Below, piece by piece: positions 35,828 to 46,230 of a stretch of DNA of 64,000 nucleotides. The stretch's first letter is position 1; each line of letters begins with the position of its first letter. Both the position numbers and the translations under genes were made by a program. The notes below the pieces were generated by a model. It was not told the DNA's origin. It worked only from the letters and a program-made list of their open reading frames with translations, and did no database searches. The stretch is from Candidatus Rifleibacteriota bacterium (lineage in GTDB: Bacteria; Vulcanimicrobiota; Xenobia; Xenobiales; Xenobiaceae): positions 1 to 64,000 of the forward strand of contig CAAGRW010000134.1 of NCBI GenBank assembly GCA_900772775.1. The letters are read 5' to 3'.

Positions 35828-37720
35828 CTACTTTTGAGCTTCAAGCAAAGCCTGGTTCATGGCGGCGGCTTCATCTAAAGCGCAAACCAAGTGGAATTTG
35901 CCTTGGCCCAAGTTCATGAGGTTAAAGCCTTTAGTAGCTAATTCTTCGGCTTTAACCTTAGAAGCGTCTTTTACTTGGAAAACCACTCGGGTTAAGGAAG
36001 CTAAATGGAGGTTTTCCAAGTTGCCAATACCGCCAACTAAAGAGGCAAATTCAGTCGCTTTGCTGCGTATAGTTGCGCTGACAACCACAGGCTCACTTGA
36101 GGCGGAGTCGGTCGGCGCGGCAGCAGGCAAGGGCGCGGCAGAAGCGTCGCCGTGAGCGCTGATATACTCTTCAATGTCGGATTTAAGATTTTCGGAAAGG
36201 GTTCCGAAAATAGCTTGCAAGTTGTTACCTACAGTGACTACACCGGCAGCGCCTAAGGCTTTGAGGGTGTCGGGGCTGGCTTTAGATATATCTTTTAAAC
36301 CGACGCGCAAGCGAGTAATACAAGCGTCTAAACTTACCAAGTTGGTGCGACCGCCCAGAGCTTGAAGCACTTTACCGGCCAATTCGCTGCCAGTGCCTCC
36401 AGCTTCGGATCCGGCCATAGCTTCTTCGCGTCCAGGAGTTTTGAAGTTAAAGAACTCGATAGCCTTGCGGAAGACCACATAGTAGATAAGGGCGTAAATC
36501 GGGCCAAGCCAAAGTACGCAGCTGGGATTGGTGTCGTTGTGGAAATAGAGTAAGTAGTCGATACAACCTTGGGAGAAGGTAAAGCCCATGTGAGCTCCCA
36601 CTAAGTTCATGACATAGAAGGCGCTACCCACCAAAACAGCGTGAATGGCGTAAAGGGCCGGAGCTACAAACAGGAAGGAAAACTCGATAGGCTCAGTGAT
36701 ACCGGTCAGGAAAGAAGTCAGGGCCGCCGACATCATAATGCCGCCAACTTGTACTCTGTTTTCGGGCTTGGCACTATGCCAAATAGCAATAGCTGCTGCG
36801 GGCAGACCCCACATCTTGAAGAGGAAACCGCCGCCCAAAATTCCGGCTGTAGGATCGCCGTTAAAGAAGCGGGTAATGTCACCTTGTACTACGTTGCCGT
36901 CAGGAGTGGTAAAGCTGCCCATTTGGAAGAAGAAGGGAGCGTTCCAAGCGTGGTGCAAACCGAAAGGCAGCAAAGCTCTTTCGACAACGCCGTACACAGT
37001 GGCGGCCAGAGAAGGATTTTCGTTGGCGGCCCAGTTGCCGGCTAAAGTAATGAAAGCGCCAATAGGCGGCCAGACGAAGCTAAGCACAATACCAGTAGCA
37101 ATAGCAGCAAAGGCGGTCACAATGGGTACGAAGCGTTTGCCAGCAAAGAAGCCAAGATAGGGCGGCAGCGAAATTCGATAGTATTTATTAAACAGGTACG
37201 CTGTAATAATACCTATGACAATGCCGCCAAATACGCCCGTATCGACGCTCTTTATGCCCATTATCGTAGTAGTGGATAAAACCGATTGGTCGCTTAGCAA
37301 GCCTCCGCAATCGGGACAATACTTTAATACGTCTAGGCCGCGAATCGTGGCCATAACGCCCATAGTGGCATTCATGACCATATAGCCTACGACGGCTGCT
37401 AAGGCGGAAACGCCATCATTTTTGGTTAAACCTAAAGCTACACCAATAGCAAAAATTAAAGGCAAATTGCTGAAAATTACTTGGCCGGAGTCGCCCATAA
37501 TTTTCAAAATAGCTACACCCAAAGCCATAATGGTAGGCCAGCCTTGAGTGAAGATATTTACGCCACTTTTGAGGACGGCGTCTAAATTGGCAGGCATCCA
37601 GCCGTACTTAGAAGCGCCCACGCCTAACAAAATACCTGCCACAGGCAGGACGGCTACCGGCAACATTAGGGCTTTGCCTATTTGTTGCAAAATGCCGAAA
37701 GCTTTTTTGAAAAAGTTCAC
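35828..37720 (-). CDS. PTS EIICB permease, glucose/N-acetylglucosamine family, with a degenerate second EIIB
   Basis: 630 residues from a GTG that overlaps the upstream stop (GTGA). EIIC spans about 1-425 with the substrate loop GITEPIEF (341-348). EIIB at 440-520 has the phosphorylation site Cys467 in [11 protein letters not shown] further EIIB-like domain at about 550-628 reads LASLTRVVF where Ser575 replaces the Cys, so it cannot be phosphorylated there. It imports and phosphorylates a hexose at the inner membrane, with phosphate supplied by the fused EIIA-HPr-EI encoded just upstream. The sugar, glucose or GlcNAc, cannot be decided. Confidence 0.9.
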   Translation of the reverse strand: MNFFKKAFGILQQIGKALMLPVAVLPVAGILLGVGASKYGWMPANLDAVLKSGVNIFTQGWPTIMALGVAILKIMGDSGQVIFSNLPLIFAIGVALGLTKNDGVSALAAVVGYMVMNATMGVMATIRGLDVLKYCPDCGGLLSDQSVLSTTTIMGIKSVDTGVFGGIVIGIITAYLFNKYYRISLPPYLGFFAGKRFVPIVTAFAAIATGIVLSFVWPPIGAFITLAGNWAANENPSLAATVYGVVERALLPFGLHHAWNAPFFFQMGSFTTPDGNVVQGDITRFFNGDPTAGILGGGFLFKMWGLPAAAIAIWHSAKPENRVQVGGIMMSAALTSFLTGITEPIEFSFLFVAPALYAIHAVLVGSAFYVMNLVGAHMGFTFSQGCIDYLLYFHNDTNPSCVLWLGPIYALIYYVVFRKAIEFFNFKTPGREEAMAGSEAGGTGSELAGKVLQALGGRTNLVSLDACITRLRVGLKDISKASPDTLKALGAAGVVTVGNNLQAIFGTLSENLKSDIEEYISAHGDASAAPLPAAAPTDSASSEPVVVSATIRSKATEFASLVGGIGNLENLHLASLTRVVFQVKDASKVKAEELATKGFNLMNLGQGKFHLVCALDEAAAMNQALLEAQK

Positions 37721-40290
37721 CGCTCGATATCCTCCTGTAATTTGCGTACCGCTTCGGAACTTTCACAGGCTAAAGCCCGCTCGGCTAATTGGCGGCATTC
37801 TTCCAGGCCAACTTGACGGATTCTGTCTTTGACGGCAGGAATGGCTGGAGCCGCTACGCTAAGCTCGTCTACGCCCAAGCCGACCAAAATAGCCGTAGCT
37901 TGCAAGTCACCGCCAATACCGCCGCAAATACCCACCTTGCGATTATGTTTGTGAGCTCCGTCGACCGTCATTTTAATTAAGCGCAGAATAGAGGGATGGA
38001 GACTGTCTACCAAGTTGGCCAATTGAGGATGGCCGCGGTCGATAGCCGTAGTGTACTGAGTTAAATCGTTAGTACCGATAGAGAAGAAGTCTACTTCTTT
38101 GGCTAAAGTTTCAGCCATTAAAGCGGCGGCGGGTACCTCGACCATAATGCCCAAAGGCACTTTTACGCCTAAATTTTTGCATTCTTCATCGAAAATGGCT
38201 CTAGCTTGGCGATATTCGCCGATAGTAGTAACCATAGGTAACATAATTTGCAACTTGGCAAAGCCTGCTGCTCTTAAAATGGCGCGGAACTGAGTGCGCA
38301 ATAAATCCGGACGCAGCAAAGAAATACGCAAACCGCGTTCGCCTAAGAAAGGATTGGCTTCTTGGGGAATAGGCAAATAAGGCAAAGGCTTGTCGCCGCC
38401 TACATCTAAAGTACGAATAATTAGCGTAGCTTTAGGGCCCAAAGTGCGGGCAATTTGGCCGTAAATATCGGCTTGTTCATCTTCGGTAGGCGGAGTAGTG
38501 CGGGCTAAGAAGAGGAACTCGCTGCGCAAAAGGCCTACACCGTCTGCGCCTAAAGTGACCGCTTGTTCGGTATCGGCTACCGAGCCTACATTGGCAGCTA
38601 CTTCTACGAGGCGACCGTCGGTAGTTTGGGCCGATTCTTTGGCTTTTTCTAATAACTGGCGGCGACGTTCTTGCTGAAGTTTGAGCTTTTCTTTAGCTTC
38701 TTGGTAGCGCTTGTCGTCCGGATTGAGCTCCAAAGTGCCTTTGCTGCCGCTTAAAATGGCCCGCGTGCCGTTAGCTATAGTGAGAGCTCGAGCAGAAATG
38801 CCTGCCAAAGCTGGCAAATCGAGCGAACGCGCTAAAATAGCCACGTGGGAAGTAGAGCCGCCCAACACGGTGGCAAAGCCGACTACTTTAGAGCGATCTA
38901 AAGCGGCCGTATCCGAAGGAGTTAAATCTTCGGCAATAAGGATCGTATTTTCGGGGAAGTTGTGAATAGTGGGAGCTTCACCCATAAGCAAGCGCAGCAC
39001 TCTTTCACCCACGTCTTTTAAGTCGACGGCGCGGGCGGCCATCAGTTGGTGGCTGAGCTGCGCTAAACGCTCCGCTTGGCCGGTGTAGGCTTGTTTCCAA
39101 CTGTAAGCGGCGCTTTTACCTTTAGCTATGCCAGCTTCGGCTTGCTCAATTAAATCGGGATCGTCTAAAAGCTCGCGGTGAGCGGCGAAGATACCGGCTT
39201 TATTAGGATCGGCTTTGGCCTTCATGCTGACTTCTAAAAATTCCAGCTCATTTTGGCCTTTTTTCAGAGCTTCGCGCAATTTTTGCAACTCTTTTTCCCG
39301 GCCTTGGCCTTCTTCTTCTACTTCATATTCGGCTCGTTGCATTTGATAGATGCGCCCTACAGCTAAGCCTGGAGAAGCAGAAACTGCGTGCAACAAATTG
39401 TCTGTATCGGGAGTTTGTGGGTTGGGCAAAGCCGGAGTTAGAGGGCCGGGAGTAATCATGGGCTGGGCTTGCACATTTATATCGGGCCTGGCACTTACTC
39501 CAGAAACGCCGGGAACTTCAGGCTTTTCGCCTAAACCGCTGGCCAAAGCTTCACTTAACGCATCTAAAGCTTCTTGGGCCTCTTCGCCGCTAGCTCTAAA
39601 GCGCACTACTTCGTTGTGCAGCACTTGCAAGCTCATTAAAGCTACGACGCTTTTGCAATTGGCAAATTGCTCGCCGCGTACAATTTGCAAGTTAGCTTTA
39701 AACTTTTTGGCTAAATTGGCTAATACGGCAGCTGGACGAGCATGCAAGCCTTGAGGATTGGGCACCACGATAGGTTCGGACATTAAGCTCAGGCCGGAGG
39801 TAGTCTCTTTATCTTCTTCTTTTTGAGCTAAAGTGGCACTGATAAGCAGATCTTGACCAGCTTTCTTGTAGCCTGGTTTTATTTCTAAATTGCTGACGGC
39901 TTCGGTATTGGTAATTAAAACTAAAGTAATCAGGCTGCGGGCCTTTTCAGCGATAAGTCCTGCGTCAAAAGCAATAAGCTCTTGCCCTTTTTCCACCGAA
40001 TCGCCTACTTTTACTTTGGGAGTAAAGCCTTCGCTCTTTAAGGCTACCGTGTCCAAGCCTATGTGCATAAGCACTTCCAAACCTGAAGGAGTCTCCAGAG
40101 TTAGAGCGTGACAGGAGGGATGAATTTGCTTGACGACTCCCGGACAAGGGGCCAACAAGACTTCTGAAGTTGGGTCTATAGCTACGCCGTCGCCTACCAT
40201 TTTACCGGCGAAAACCGGATCGGGTACGCGTTCGAGCTCTACAGTCTGTCCCGAGAGGGGAGCATATAAAGCGACAGCATGATTGCTCAC
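37717..40290 (-). CDS. Fused PTS EIIA(Glc)-HPr-enzyme I phosphotransferase
   Basis: 857 residues from a GTG at 40290; a TTG ten codons upstream is possible. Domains: EIIA-Glc (about 1-150, active His76 in VLMHIGLD), HPr (about 172-255, His183 in GLHARPA), a Pro-rich linker, and enzyme I (about 300-857, His482 in GGSTSHVAI and the late GICGGIGGD Cys). The protein takes phosphate from PEP and passes it EI to HPr to EIIA to the EIIB next door. The overlap of the two genes makes one complete sugar PTS in two polypeptides. EI's usual promoter partner genes are absent. Confidence 0.93.
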   Translation of the reverse strand: MSNHAVALYAPLSGQTVELERVPDPVFAGKMVGDGVAIDPTSEVLLAPCPGVVKQIHPSCHALTLETPSGLEVLMHIGLDTVALKSEGFTPKVKVGDSVEKGQELIAFDAGLIAEKARSLITLVLITNTEAVSNLEIKPGYKKAGQDLLISATLAQKEEDKETTSGLSLMSEPIVVPNPQGLHARPAAVLANLAKKFKANLQIVRGEQFANCKSVVALMSLQVLHNEVVRFRASGEEAQEALDALSEALASGLGEKPEVPGVSGVSARPDINVQAQPMITPGPLTPALPNPQTPDTDNLLHAVSASPGLAVGRIYQMQRAEYEVEEEGQGREKELQKLREALKKGQNELEFLEVSMKAKADPNKAGIFAAHRELLDDPDLIEQAEAGIAKGKSAAYSWKQAYTGQAERLAQLSHQLMAARAVDLKDVGERVLRLLMGEAPTIHNFPENTILIAEDLTPSDTAALDRSKVVGFATVLGGSTSHVAILARSLDLPALAGISARALTIANGTRAILSGSKGTLELNPDDKRYQEAKEKLKLQQERRRQLLEKAKESAQTTDGRLVEVAANVGSVADTEQAVTLGADGVGLLRSEFLFLARTTPPTEDEQADIYGQIARTLGPKATLIIRTLDVGGDKPLPYLPIPQEANPFLGERGLRISLLRPDLLRTQFRAILRAAGFAKLQIMLPMVTTIGEYRQARAIFDEECKNLGVKVPLGIMVEVPAAALMAETLAKEVDFFSIGTNDLTQYTTAIDRGHPQLANLVDSLHPSILRLIKMTVDGAHKHNRKVGICGGIGGDLQATAILVGLGVDELSVAAPAIPAVKDRIRQVGLEECRQLAERALACESSEAVRKLQEDIER

Positions 40291-40341
40291 GTGAAACAGC
40301 ACACTCCAAAAAAATATCAAAAAGCCTGCAAAAATTCGACA

Positions 40342-40403
40342 TTTTAGGCCGCCTCCCTTCGCTGCTTTGTTGTATCAGCACTTAAGAGGGAGGCGGCCTA
40401 AAA
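40342..40403. repeat. 17-bp perfect inverted repeat between divergent PTS and GDH genes
   Basis: TTTTAGGCCGCCTCCCT (40342-40358) is the exact complement of 40387-40403, with a 28-base loop that contains a smaller GCTG/CAGC stem. It lies between the starts of two divergently transcribed operons. The T/A tracts are inside the stem and no U-run follows on either strand, so it is not a standard terminator. A regulator site or mRNA hairpin is more likely. Confidence 0.75.
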
Positions 40404-40460
40404 AAGCGAAACTCGCCGAATTAAGCAGCTTTTTAGACAGTGTGAACGGAGCTAACTTAT

Positions 40461-41813
40461 ATGGGTATGCGAACGACGACTCTAGATTTGATTATGGGCC
40501 AAGTTGCGGTGCGCAATCCTGGCGAACCTGAGTTTCTCCAGGCGGTAAGAGAAGTTTTCTCTTCAGTAGTGCCTGTAGTAGAAGCCAATCCAGTTTACAG
40601 GCGCATGAAAGTCTTAGAGCGCCTCGTTGAGCCGGAAAGAGTGATTATTTTTCGCGTCCCTTGGGTTGACGATTTAGGCAATATCCAAATCAACCGAGGC
40701 TACCGTGTAGAAATGTGTGGCGCTATCGGCCCCTTCCAAGGCGGTTTGCGTTTCCACCCCAGTGTAGATTTAAGTATCATCAAGTTTTTGGCTTTCGAAC
40801 AAGTTTTTCGCAATTCTCTCACTTGTTTGCCTTTGGGCGGTGCCAAGGGCGGGGCCGATTTCGATCCTAAGGGCAAATCTGATATGGAAGTGATGCGCTT
40901 TTGCCAATCCTTTATGGCTGAGTTGTTCCGCCATATTGGCCCTACAATTGATGTGGCTACCAGTGGTTTGGGCGTAAGTGGACGCGAAATAGGCTACTTG
41001 TTTGGCATGTACCGAAAGCTTTCCGGCCAATTCTCCGGCGCTCTAACCAATAAAGGCTTGGGCTGGGGCGGCTCAATGTTGCGTCCGGAAGCTACAGGTT
41101 TTGGCGTTATCTACTTTATCGAAAATATGCTACAGCGCCGCAGCGAATCTTTAGAAGATAAACGTATTGTCATTTCCGGCTCCGGCAATGTGGCTCAATT
41201 TGCGGCCAAAAAGGCTATTGCGATGGGGGCCAAAGTGCTCACTATGTCCGATTCTTCCGGCATGATTTACGATCCCGATGGCATTGATGAAGACAAGCTG
41301 GACTGGATTATGGAACTTAAAAATTTGCGTCGCGGTCGCATAAGAGAATATGTCGACGAATTTGACGGCGCCGAATATATAGAAGGTGGCGCTCCTTGGA
41401 ACATTCCTTGCGATGTAGCTATTCCGGCCGCTACCCAAAATGAAATTTTCTTAGAAGACGCACAAGCTTTGATTGCCAACGGTGTGACAGTAGTAGCAGA
41501 AGCGGCCGATATGCCTTGCATGCCGGAAGCCATTTCCGAATTTTTGCGCAACAAAGTGCTCTTTGGCCCCAGCAAAGCGGTCAATGCCGGCGGCGTAGCC
41601 ACATCAGGATTGGAAATGTCGCAAAATGCTTCACATGAAAGTTGGAGCACTGAAGAAATAGAGCAGCGCTTGCGTCGCATTATGTCTTCTATACATGAAG
41701 CTTGTGTCCGTTATGGACGCAGTGACGATGGCTTTGTTAATTATGTGCGCGGCGCCAATGTAGCCGGTTTTGTTAAAGTAGCCGACGCTATGGTAGATCA
41801 GGGCATTATCTGA
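40461..41813 (+). CDS. Glutamate-dehydrogenase homologue with altered active site
   Basis: 450 residues, the length and fold of hexameric GDH, with conserved GGLRFHPSV, LPLGGAKGGADFDPKGKSD and NAGGVATSGLEMSQN. Numbered against the well-studied clostridial enzyme (constant offset of 4), Lys89 is Gln93, Lys113 is Arg117, Lys125 is kept as Lys129, and the catalytic Asp165 is Gly169 (DVATSGLG instead of DVPAGDLG). The codons are clear (AGT GGT TTG). The nucleotide site GSGNVAQFAAK is intact. It may be inactive as a GDH, act on another substrate, or be regulatory. It is 65 bp upstream of, and probably co-transcribed with, the next gene. Confidence 0.85.
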   Translation: MGMRTTTLDLIMGQVAVRNPGEPEFLQAVREVFSSVVPVVEANPVYRRMKVLERLVEPERVIIFRVPWVDDLGNIQINRGYRVEMCGAIGPFQGGLRFHPSVDLSIIKFLAFEQVFRNSLTCLPLGGAKGGADFDPKGKSDMEVMRFCQSFMAELFRHIGPTIDVATSGLGVSGREIGYLFGMYRKLSGQFSGALTNKGLGWGGSMLRPEATGFGVIYFIENMLQRRSESLEDKRIVISGSGNVAQFAAKKAIAMGAKVLTMSDSSGMIYDPDGIDEDKLDWIMELKNLRRGRIREYVDEFDGAEYIEGGAPWNIPCDVAIPAATQNEIFLEDAQALIANGVTVVAEAADMPCMPEAISEFLRNKVLFGPSKAVNAGGVATSGLEMSQNASHESWSTEEIEQRLRRIMSSIHEACVRYGRSDDGFVNYVRGANVAGFVKVADAMVDQGII

Positions 41814-41878
41814 GCGCTATAAGTAGGCTACCGGCTGAAAGGACGAGCTAAAAAAGAAAGAGAGAGGCCCAAAATAAA

Positions 41879-44800
41879 ATGAGATCGCTGGGGAAATTTT
41901 ACGAATTGGCTTCCTATCGCGTGCGCGAGGTGCTGTTCATCTCTTCCGAATACGATGCTTTTATTTTGGAAACAGAAAATCAACTGGCTGAGCGTCTTTT
42001 TTATCGCTATTCCGAATTTTTTATGGTTGGCGTGCCTCGCATCAGCCACGCTTGTTCAGCCGATCGCGCTTTAGAAATTTTGGCCAGCCACCGCGTCGAT
42101 CTAATAGTTATTGCCGTACGTGACGCCTCTTCGCTCAACACCGCTTTTTTGTCGCGTCTTCGTAAAAGCGCTCCTACAGTTCCGGTCATTTTGTTAATTT
42201 TAGACCCTGCTTGTTTGCATGGTTTAAATTGGAATCGCTTGCCTAAGTGGCTGGCCGGAACTTATCTTTGGACAGGCGACTTAAGTTTGATTACGGCTAT
42301 GTTTAATCAAATTGAAGATCGCTTTAATGTCGAGCGCGACACTACTTCCACAGGCGTGCAAGTTATTATCACTGTAGAAGATACGGTAGCAGACTATTCA
42401 GTCTTTTTGCCCCATCTCTATGATGAATTATTTGAGCAAAGTCGCTCTATTTCTGGTGAAGGTGTAAATTTCACTCAGCGCACCTTGCGCATGCTGGCTC
42501 GCCCTAAAATATTATTGGCTTCCAATTACGAGTCGGCCCAAGCTCTTTTTGATAAATATCAGCGCTATGTTTTAGCTTTAATTAGCGATGTAAGTTTCAG
42601 AGTAAAAGGCAAGCAAGATACTAAAGCCGGCTTCAAATTGGCCGCTTATTGCTCTGAGCGCAAGCCTAAATTGCCTATTTTACTCCAATCGTCAGATTCT
42701 TCCAATTCTCAAAATGCCTCAGAAAAAGGCTGGCACTTTGCCAACAAAAAACCGGAAATTTTCCGTCCCGCTTTGCATCTTTTTTTAGAAGAGAGCTTGG
42801 GCTTTGGCAATTTTGTCTTCCGTATGCCCGATCGCACCGAAGTAGCTAGGGCTCGCGACACTTACGAACTAGAGCGCTTATTGCACACTGTCGATTTGCG
42901 CTCGTTTTGCTACCATGCCGTCAACAATAATTTTAGCGTCTGGTTGCGAGCTCGCAATTATTTCAATTTAGCTAATGTGGTAGAAAATCTCAATTTAGCC
43001 GATTTCTCCAGCCCTGAAGAGATGCGGCAGCGCCTTATTCGCATTTTGCAAGATTCGGCCCGCGAAGAGCGTCAAGGAGTAGTAGCCGATTTTTCCGTTC
43101 ATCGCAGTGACAATTCTGCTCACAATTTTTTCCGTGTAGGTCGAGGCTCCATTGGAGGTAAGGGGCGCGGTATAGCTTTTATAAATTCGCTCTTAGCTAA
43201 AGAAGATTTTATTACCGAGCGCCATGGCTTAAAAGTGGCTATTCCGCGTACTTTGGTCTTGGGCGTCGATGTTTACGATCGCTTTATGGAGCTAAATAAT
43301 TTTAGCGTTAAAGCGCAGCGCGGTTTTACCGACGAAGAATTGACCGATATCTACTTAAAAGCCAAGCTGCCGTCGGAAATGATAGAAGAATTGCGAGCGG
43401 CTTTTTCTCTCTTGCACGGCCCTTTGGCGGTGCGCTCTTCAAGTTTGTTGGAAGATTCGCAAAATCAATCTTGCGCCGGCATCTACGCTACTTACATGAT
43501 CCCCGACAATCACGAAGACTCACCGCACCGCTTTGAGTTAATATGCCAAGCTATCAAGCGAGTTTATATGTCGGCTGTCTCTTCTCGCGCTCAAGCTTAT
43601 TTAGCTAGCGCTCAATATTTGGGAGCTGAAGAAAAAATGGCCGTGATTTTGCAAGAAACGGTGGGCTCGGTGCACGGTCGCTACTTCTATCCCAGTTTTT
43701 CCGGCGTGGCCATGTCGGTCAATTATTATCCTATGGGGCCGCAGCATATCGATGACGGTATTGCGGCTATGGCTTTGGGCTTAGGCAACACTGTAGCCGA
43801 TGGCGGCAGTTGTATGCGCTTTTCTCCCAAGTGGCCCAAAGTTTTGCCTCACCAATACTACCAAGAACTTTATTTAAATTATTCTCAGCGTGACTTCTAC
43901 GCTATCGAATTGGACGCTTCCACCAAAGAAAATCCCAGCGGTTTAGTTAAACTTAAATTGAAGCAAGCTGAAGAAGATGGAACCTTGGCGCCTATAGGTT
44001 CGGTTTTTTCTCTTGAAAGCAATACTTGGCGCGATTCTTTAGACTACAAGGGACCGCGAGCTGTAACTTTTAGCAATATTTTGCAAAATGGCGAAGTGCC
44101 TTTAGCTCAATGTTTGGAAGAATTGTTGGAGCGTTTTAAAGTGGCTATTGGCTGTCCTGTAGAAGTTGAATTCGCTGTCGAATTGGGGCCGTCTTTCACT
44201 AAAGGCAGTGATTTTCTCTATTCAGTACAGAGCGATCCCGCGCCGGAAGAAGCCAATCAAGACGAGCCTACCCTTTATATTTTACAACTTCGTCCTCTTA
44301 CTAGCTTGGCTGTGGGAGAAGAAATTCACGCTTGTGGTTATAATCAACAAGATATTGTTTGCACTGGTGATTCTTTAGGCCACGGATCTGCTGATGATAT
44401 TTATGATCTAATTTTTGTGGCTGGCTCCAATTTAAGCGCCCGTGAAGCGCGTTTGGCTGCAGCCAGAATTGCTCGTTTTAACGCCGCTTTAGTTAAAGAA
44501 AAACGCCCCTATTTATTGATAGGGCCGGGCCGTTGGGGTTCACTAGATCCAAATTTGGGTATTCCTGTGCAAATTAGTCAAGTTATGGGAGCTAGAGCTA
44601 TCGTAGAATTGCCCTACGGAGATCGCTTTGTCGAACCGTCCATGGGCTCTCATTTCTTCCATGAATTGGCAGCCATGCATATTTTTTATATGAATTTATG
44701 CTTTGATGGACAGGAGCGAGCTATTAATCAGGGAATCCGCGGCGGAATTTGTCGGGACGATACTTCGGTAAAGTGTGCTGACAAAATTACTAAAGATTAT

Positions 44801-45004
44801 ATAGATGTAGACTGGCTTAAGGCTTTGCCTGTCTTGGGCGAAGCTGATGGAGTCAGACATATACGCTTAGAACGACCTGTGCATGTGCGCGTTAATGGAC
44901 GTTGCTGTCGTGGAGTCGTTCTAAAAAATTATGTTAAAGAGTTGGCCGATCAGGAAGATAAATTGAATTTTTCTCTACCTCCGGCCGAATCTTCGATTTG
45001 GTAA
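41879..45004 (+). CDS. PEP/pyruvate-binding-domain protein with receiver-like N-terminus
   Basis: 1041 residues. The N-terminus has two segments resembling degenerate response-regulator receivers (about 15-110 and 160-300). The PPDK/PEP-synthase N-terminal ATP-binding domain follows (about 415-860) with GRGSIGGKGRG (421-431) and LAVRSSSLLEDS (516-527). The swivelling phosphohistidine domain and the PEP/pyruvate barrel are missing, so a normal PEP synthase reaction is not possible. The C-terminus has an unassigned domain (LLIGPGRWGSLDPNLGIPVQ). Similar long proteins are found in Bacteroidetes as uncharacterised. It is 65 bp after the GDH gene and 7 bp before a transporter. Confidence 0.82.
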   Translation: MRSLGKFYELASYRVREVLFISSEYDAFILETENQLAERLFYRYSEFFMVGVPRISHACSADRALEILASHRVDLIVIAVRDASSLNTAFLSRLRKSAPTVPVILLILDPACLHGLNWNRLPKWLAGTYLWTGDLSLITAMFNQIEDRFNVERDTTSTGVQVIITVEDTVADYSVFLPHLYDELFEQSRSISGEGVNFTQRTLRMLARPKILLASNYESAQALFDKYQRYVLALISDVSFRVKGKQDTKAGFKLAAYCSERKPKLPILLQSSDSSNSQNASEKGWHFANKKPEIFRPALHLFLEESLGFGNFVFRMPDRTEVARARDTYELERLLHTVDLRSFCYHAVNNNFSVWLRARNYFNLANVVENLNLADFSSPEEMRQRLIRILQDSAREERQGVVADFSVHRSDNSAHNFFRVGRGSIGGKGRGIAFINSLLAKEDFITERHGLKVAIPRTLVLGVDVYDRFMELNNFSVKAQRGFTDEELTDIYLKAKLPSEMIEELRAAFSLLHGPLAVRSSSLLEDSQNQSCAGIYATYMIPDNHEDSPHRFELICQAIKRVYMSAVSSRAQAYLASAQYLGAEEKMAVILQETVGSVHGRYFYPSFSGVAMSVNYYPMGPQHIDDGIAAMALGLGNTVADGGSCMRFSPKWPKVLPHQYYQELYLNYSQRDFYAIELDASTKENPSGLVKLKLKQAEEDGTLAPIGSVFSLESNTWRDSLDYKGPRAVTFSNILQNGEVPLAQCLEELLERFKVAIGCPVEVEFAVELGPSFTKGSDFLYSVQSDPAPEEANQDEPTLYILQLRPLTSLAVGEEIHACGYNQQDIVCTGDSLGHGSADDIYDLIFVAGSNLSAREARLAAARIARFNAALVKEKRPYLLIGPGRWGSLDPNLGIPVQISQVMGARAIVELPYGDRFVEPSMGSHFFHELAAMHIFYMNLCFDGQERAINQGIRGGICRDDTSVKCADKITKDYIDVDWLKALPVLGEADGVRHIRLERPVHVRVNGRCCRGVVLKNYVKELADQEDKLNFSLPPAESSIW

Positions 45005-45011
45005 AAAAACA

Positions 45012-46094
45012 ATGACTTCAGAACAAGAACACACCAACCCCCAAGCGGATCGTCACAGTAAGCCCTTGGGGTTGATTTTGGCCTTCAGCGTATTGAGTTT
45101 GCTGGGCCAATATTTTTTTAAATTGGGTATGGAAAGCGAATGGGCTAAACAACTCGTCTTCTCTTTAGGTAGTGAAACCGGAGCTTTTATACATGGCAAC
45201 CTTTGGGAAGGCTTTAAGCTCGTTTGGCATAGCATTATCCTTTTCTTCCAGCCCATGATCTTTGTAGGCATGATAGCTTACGGTTTGTCGGCTGTTTGCT
45301 GGCTCTCTATTCTCAGCAAAGTCGATCTCAGCTTCGCTTATCCTATGATCAGTATCGGCTATGTGGCCATTTTACTTATGGGCTGGTTAGGCTTTGGCGA
45401 GCATGTCTCTTGGTTGCGTTGGATGGGCGTTTTTCTCATCTCTTTGGGCATTTTGGCCATCTATTCGGAGAAAGCTTTTGTGAGTCGCAGCGGCGTAGTA
45501 GCTGCGTTTCTTTTAGCTCTGGCGATGGCGGTTCTTATTTTCACTAATGGTGGGGCAAGCGCTGTTGCCGATTTTGATAAACCGGTGCTTTTAATTGTTT
45601 GCACTATACCTTTGGGAGTAATAGGCCAAATATTGCTTAAAGCCGGCATGAATTTAGCTATAAATAAGGAGCGCGTACAAAAAATAGGCTCAGCTTGTGG
45701 TCAAATAAAAGAAAAATTGCTCGCCTCCGTAGGTCAAGCTTTGCTTAACGCTTGTACTTTATGTTTAAGTCCCCGAGTTTTTTGCGGCTTGTGCGTTTAT
45801 GTGCTCTCTACTGTACTTTGGCTAGTTTTACTTACCAAGGTGCCGATTAGCTTTTTATATCCTTTGCTCAGCTTCGGTTATGTTTTGGTTTTGCTTATCG
45901 GTTGGTTGGGCTTTGGCGAAAAGGTAAGCTTTGTGCGCTGGTACGGCGTGTTAGTTATTTGCTTAGGCATAGTGTTTATCTATTCGGAAGCTTTAGTTAA
46001 TACTCACGCTTTCCTTTTTGGCGCCACTTTAGTTGCCTTAGCCGCCTCTATCCTTAGCGCCAAGCATTTTGTCAAATTGCAACCACTTGCCTAA
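45012..46094 (+). CDS. Duplicated SMR/EamA-type membrane transporter
   Basis: 360 residues made of two homologous halves, each like a four-helix SMR/DMT unit. The matching ends are SFAYPMISIGYVAILLMGWLGFGE (first half) and SFLYPLLSFGYVLVLLIGWLGFGE (second), each followed by an RW(M/Y)GV helix and IYSE. Total 8-10 helices. DMT proteins export metabolites or flip lipid-linked sugars; the short halves resemble ArnE/ArnF-type flippases. It begins 7 bp after the PEP-domain gene, so it is part of the GDH operon. The substrate is unknown. Confidence 0.8.
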   Translation: MTSEQEHTNPQADRHSKPLGLILAFSVLSLLGQYFFKLGMESEWAKQLVFSLGSETGAFIHGNLWEGFKLVWHSIILFFQPMIFVGMIAYGLSAVCWLSILSKVDLSFAYPMISIGYVAILLMGWLGFGEHVSWLRWMGVFLISLGILAIYSEKAFVSRSGVVAAFLLALAMAVLIFTNGGASAVADFDKPVLLIVCTIPLGVIGQILLKAGMNLAINKERVQKIGSACGQIKEKLLASVGQALLNACTLCLSPRVFCGLCVYVLSTVLWLVLLTKVPISFLYPLLSFGYVLVLLIGWLGFGEKVSFVRWYGVLVICLGIVFIYSEALVNTHAFLFGATLVALAASILSAKHFVKLQPLA

Positions 46095-46141
46095 ATTGAA
46101 TATTATTGTCAGCTGTTGTTGACAAGTTGTAGATCTGTAGA

Positions 46142-46181
46142 AAAATGGGCTTTTCTCAACTATTTTGAGAAAAGCCCATTT
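46142..46181. terminator. Strong bidirectional terminator
   Basis: AAATGGGCTTTTCTCAA pairs with TTGAGAAAAGCCCATTT around a short loop. It lies between the transporter (+) and hisS (-). Confidence 0.85.
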
Positions 46182-46230
46182 GGCTTAAAAACGATTGCCA
46201 ATCGCCACTATTTACTGATTTAGCTAGCGC

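Noticed and set aside
40342..40403. Intrinsic terminator
   Set aside because: It lies between divergent starts and no U-tract follows the stem on either strand.
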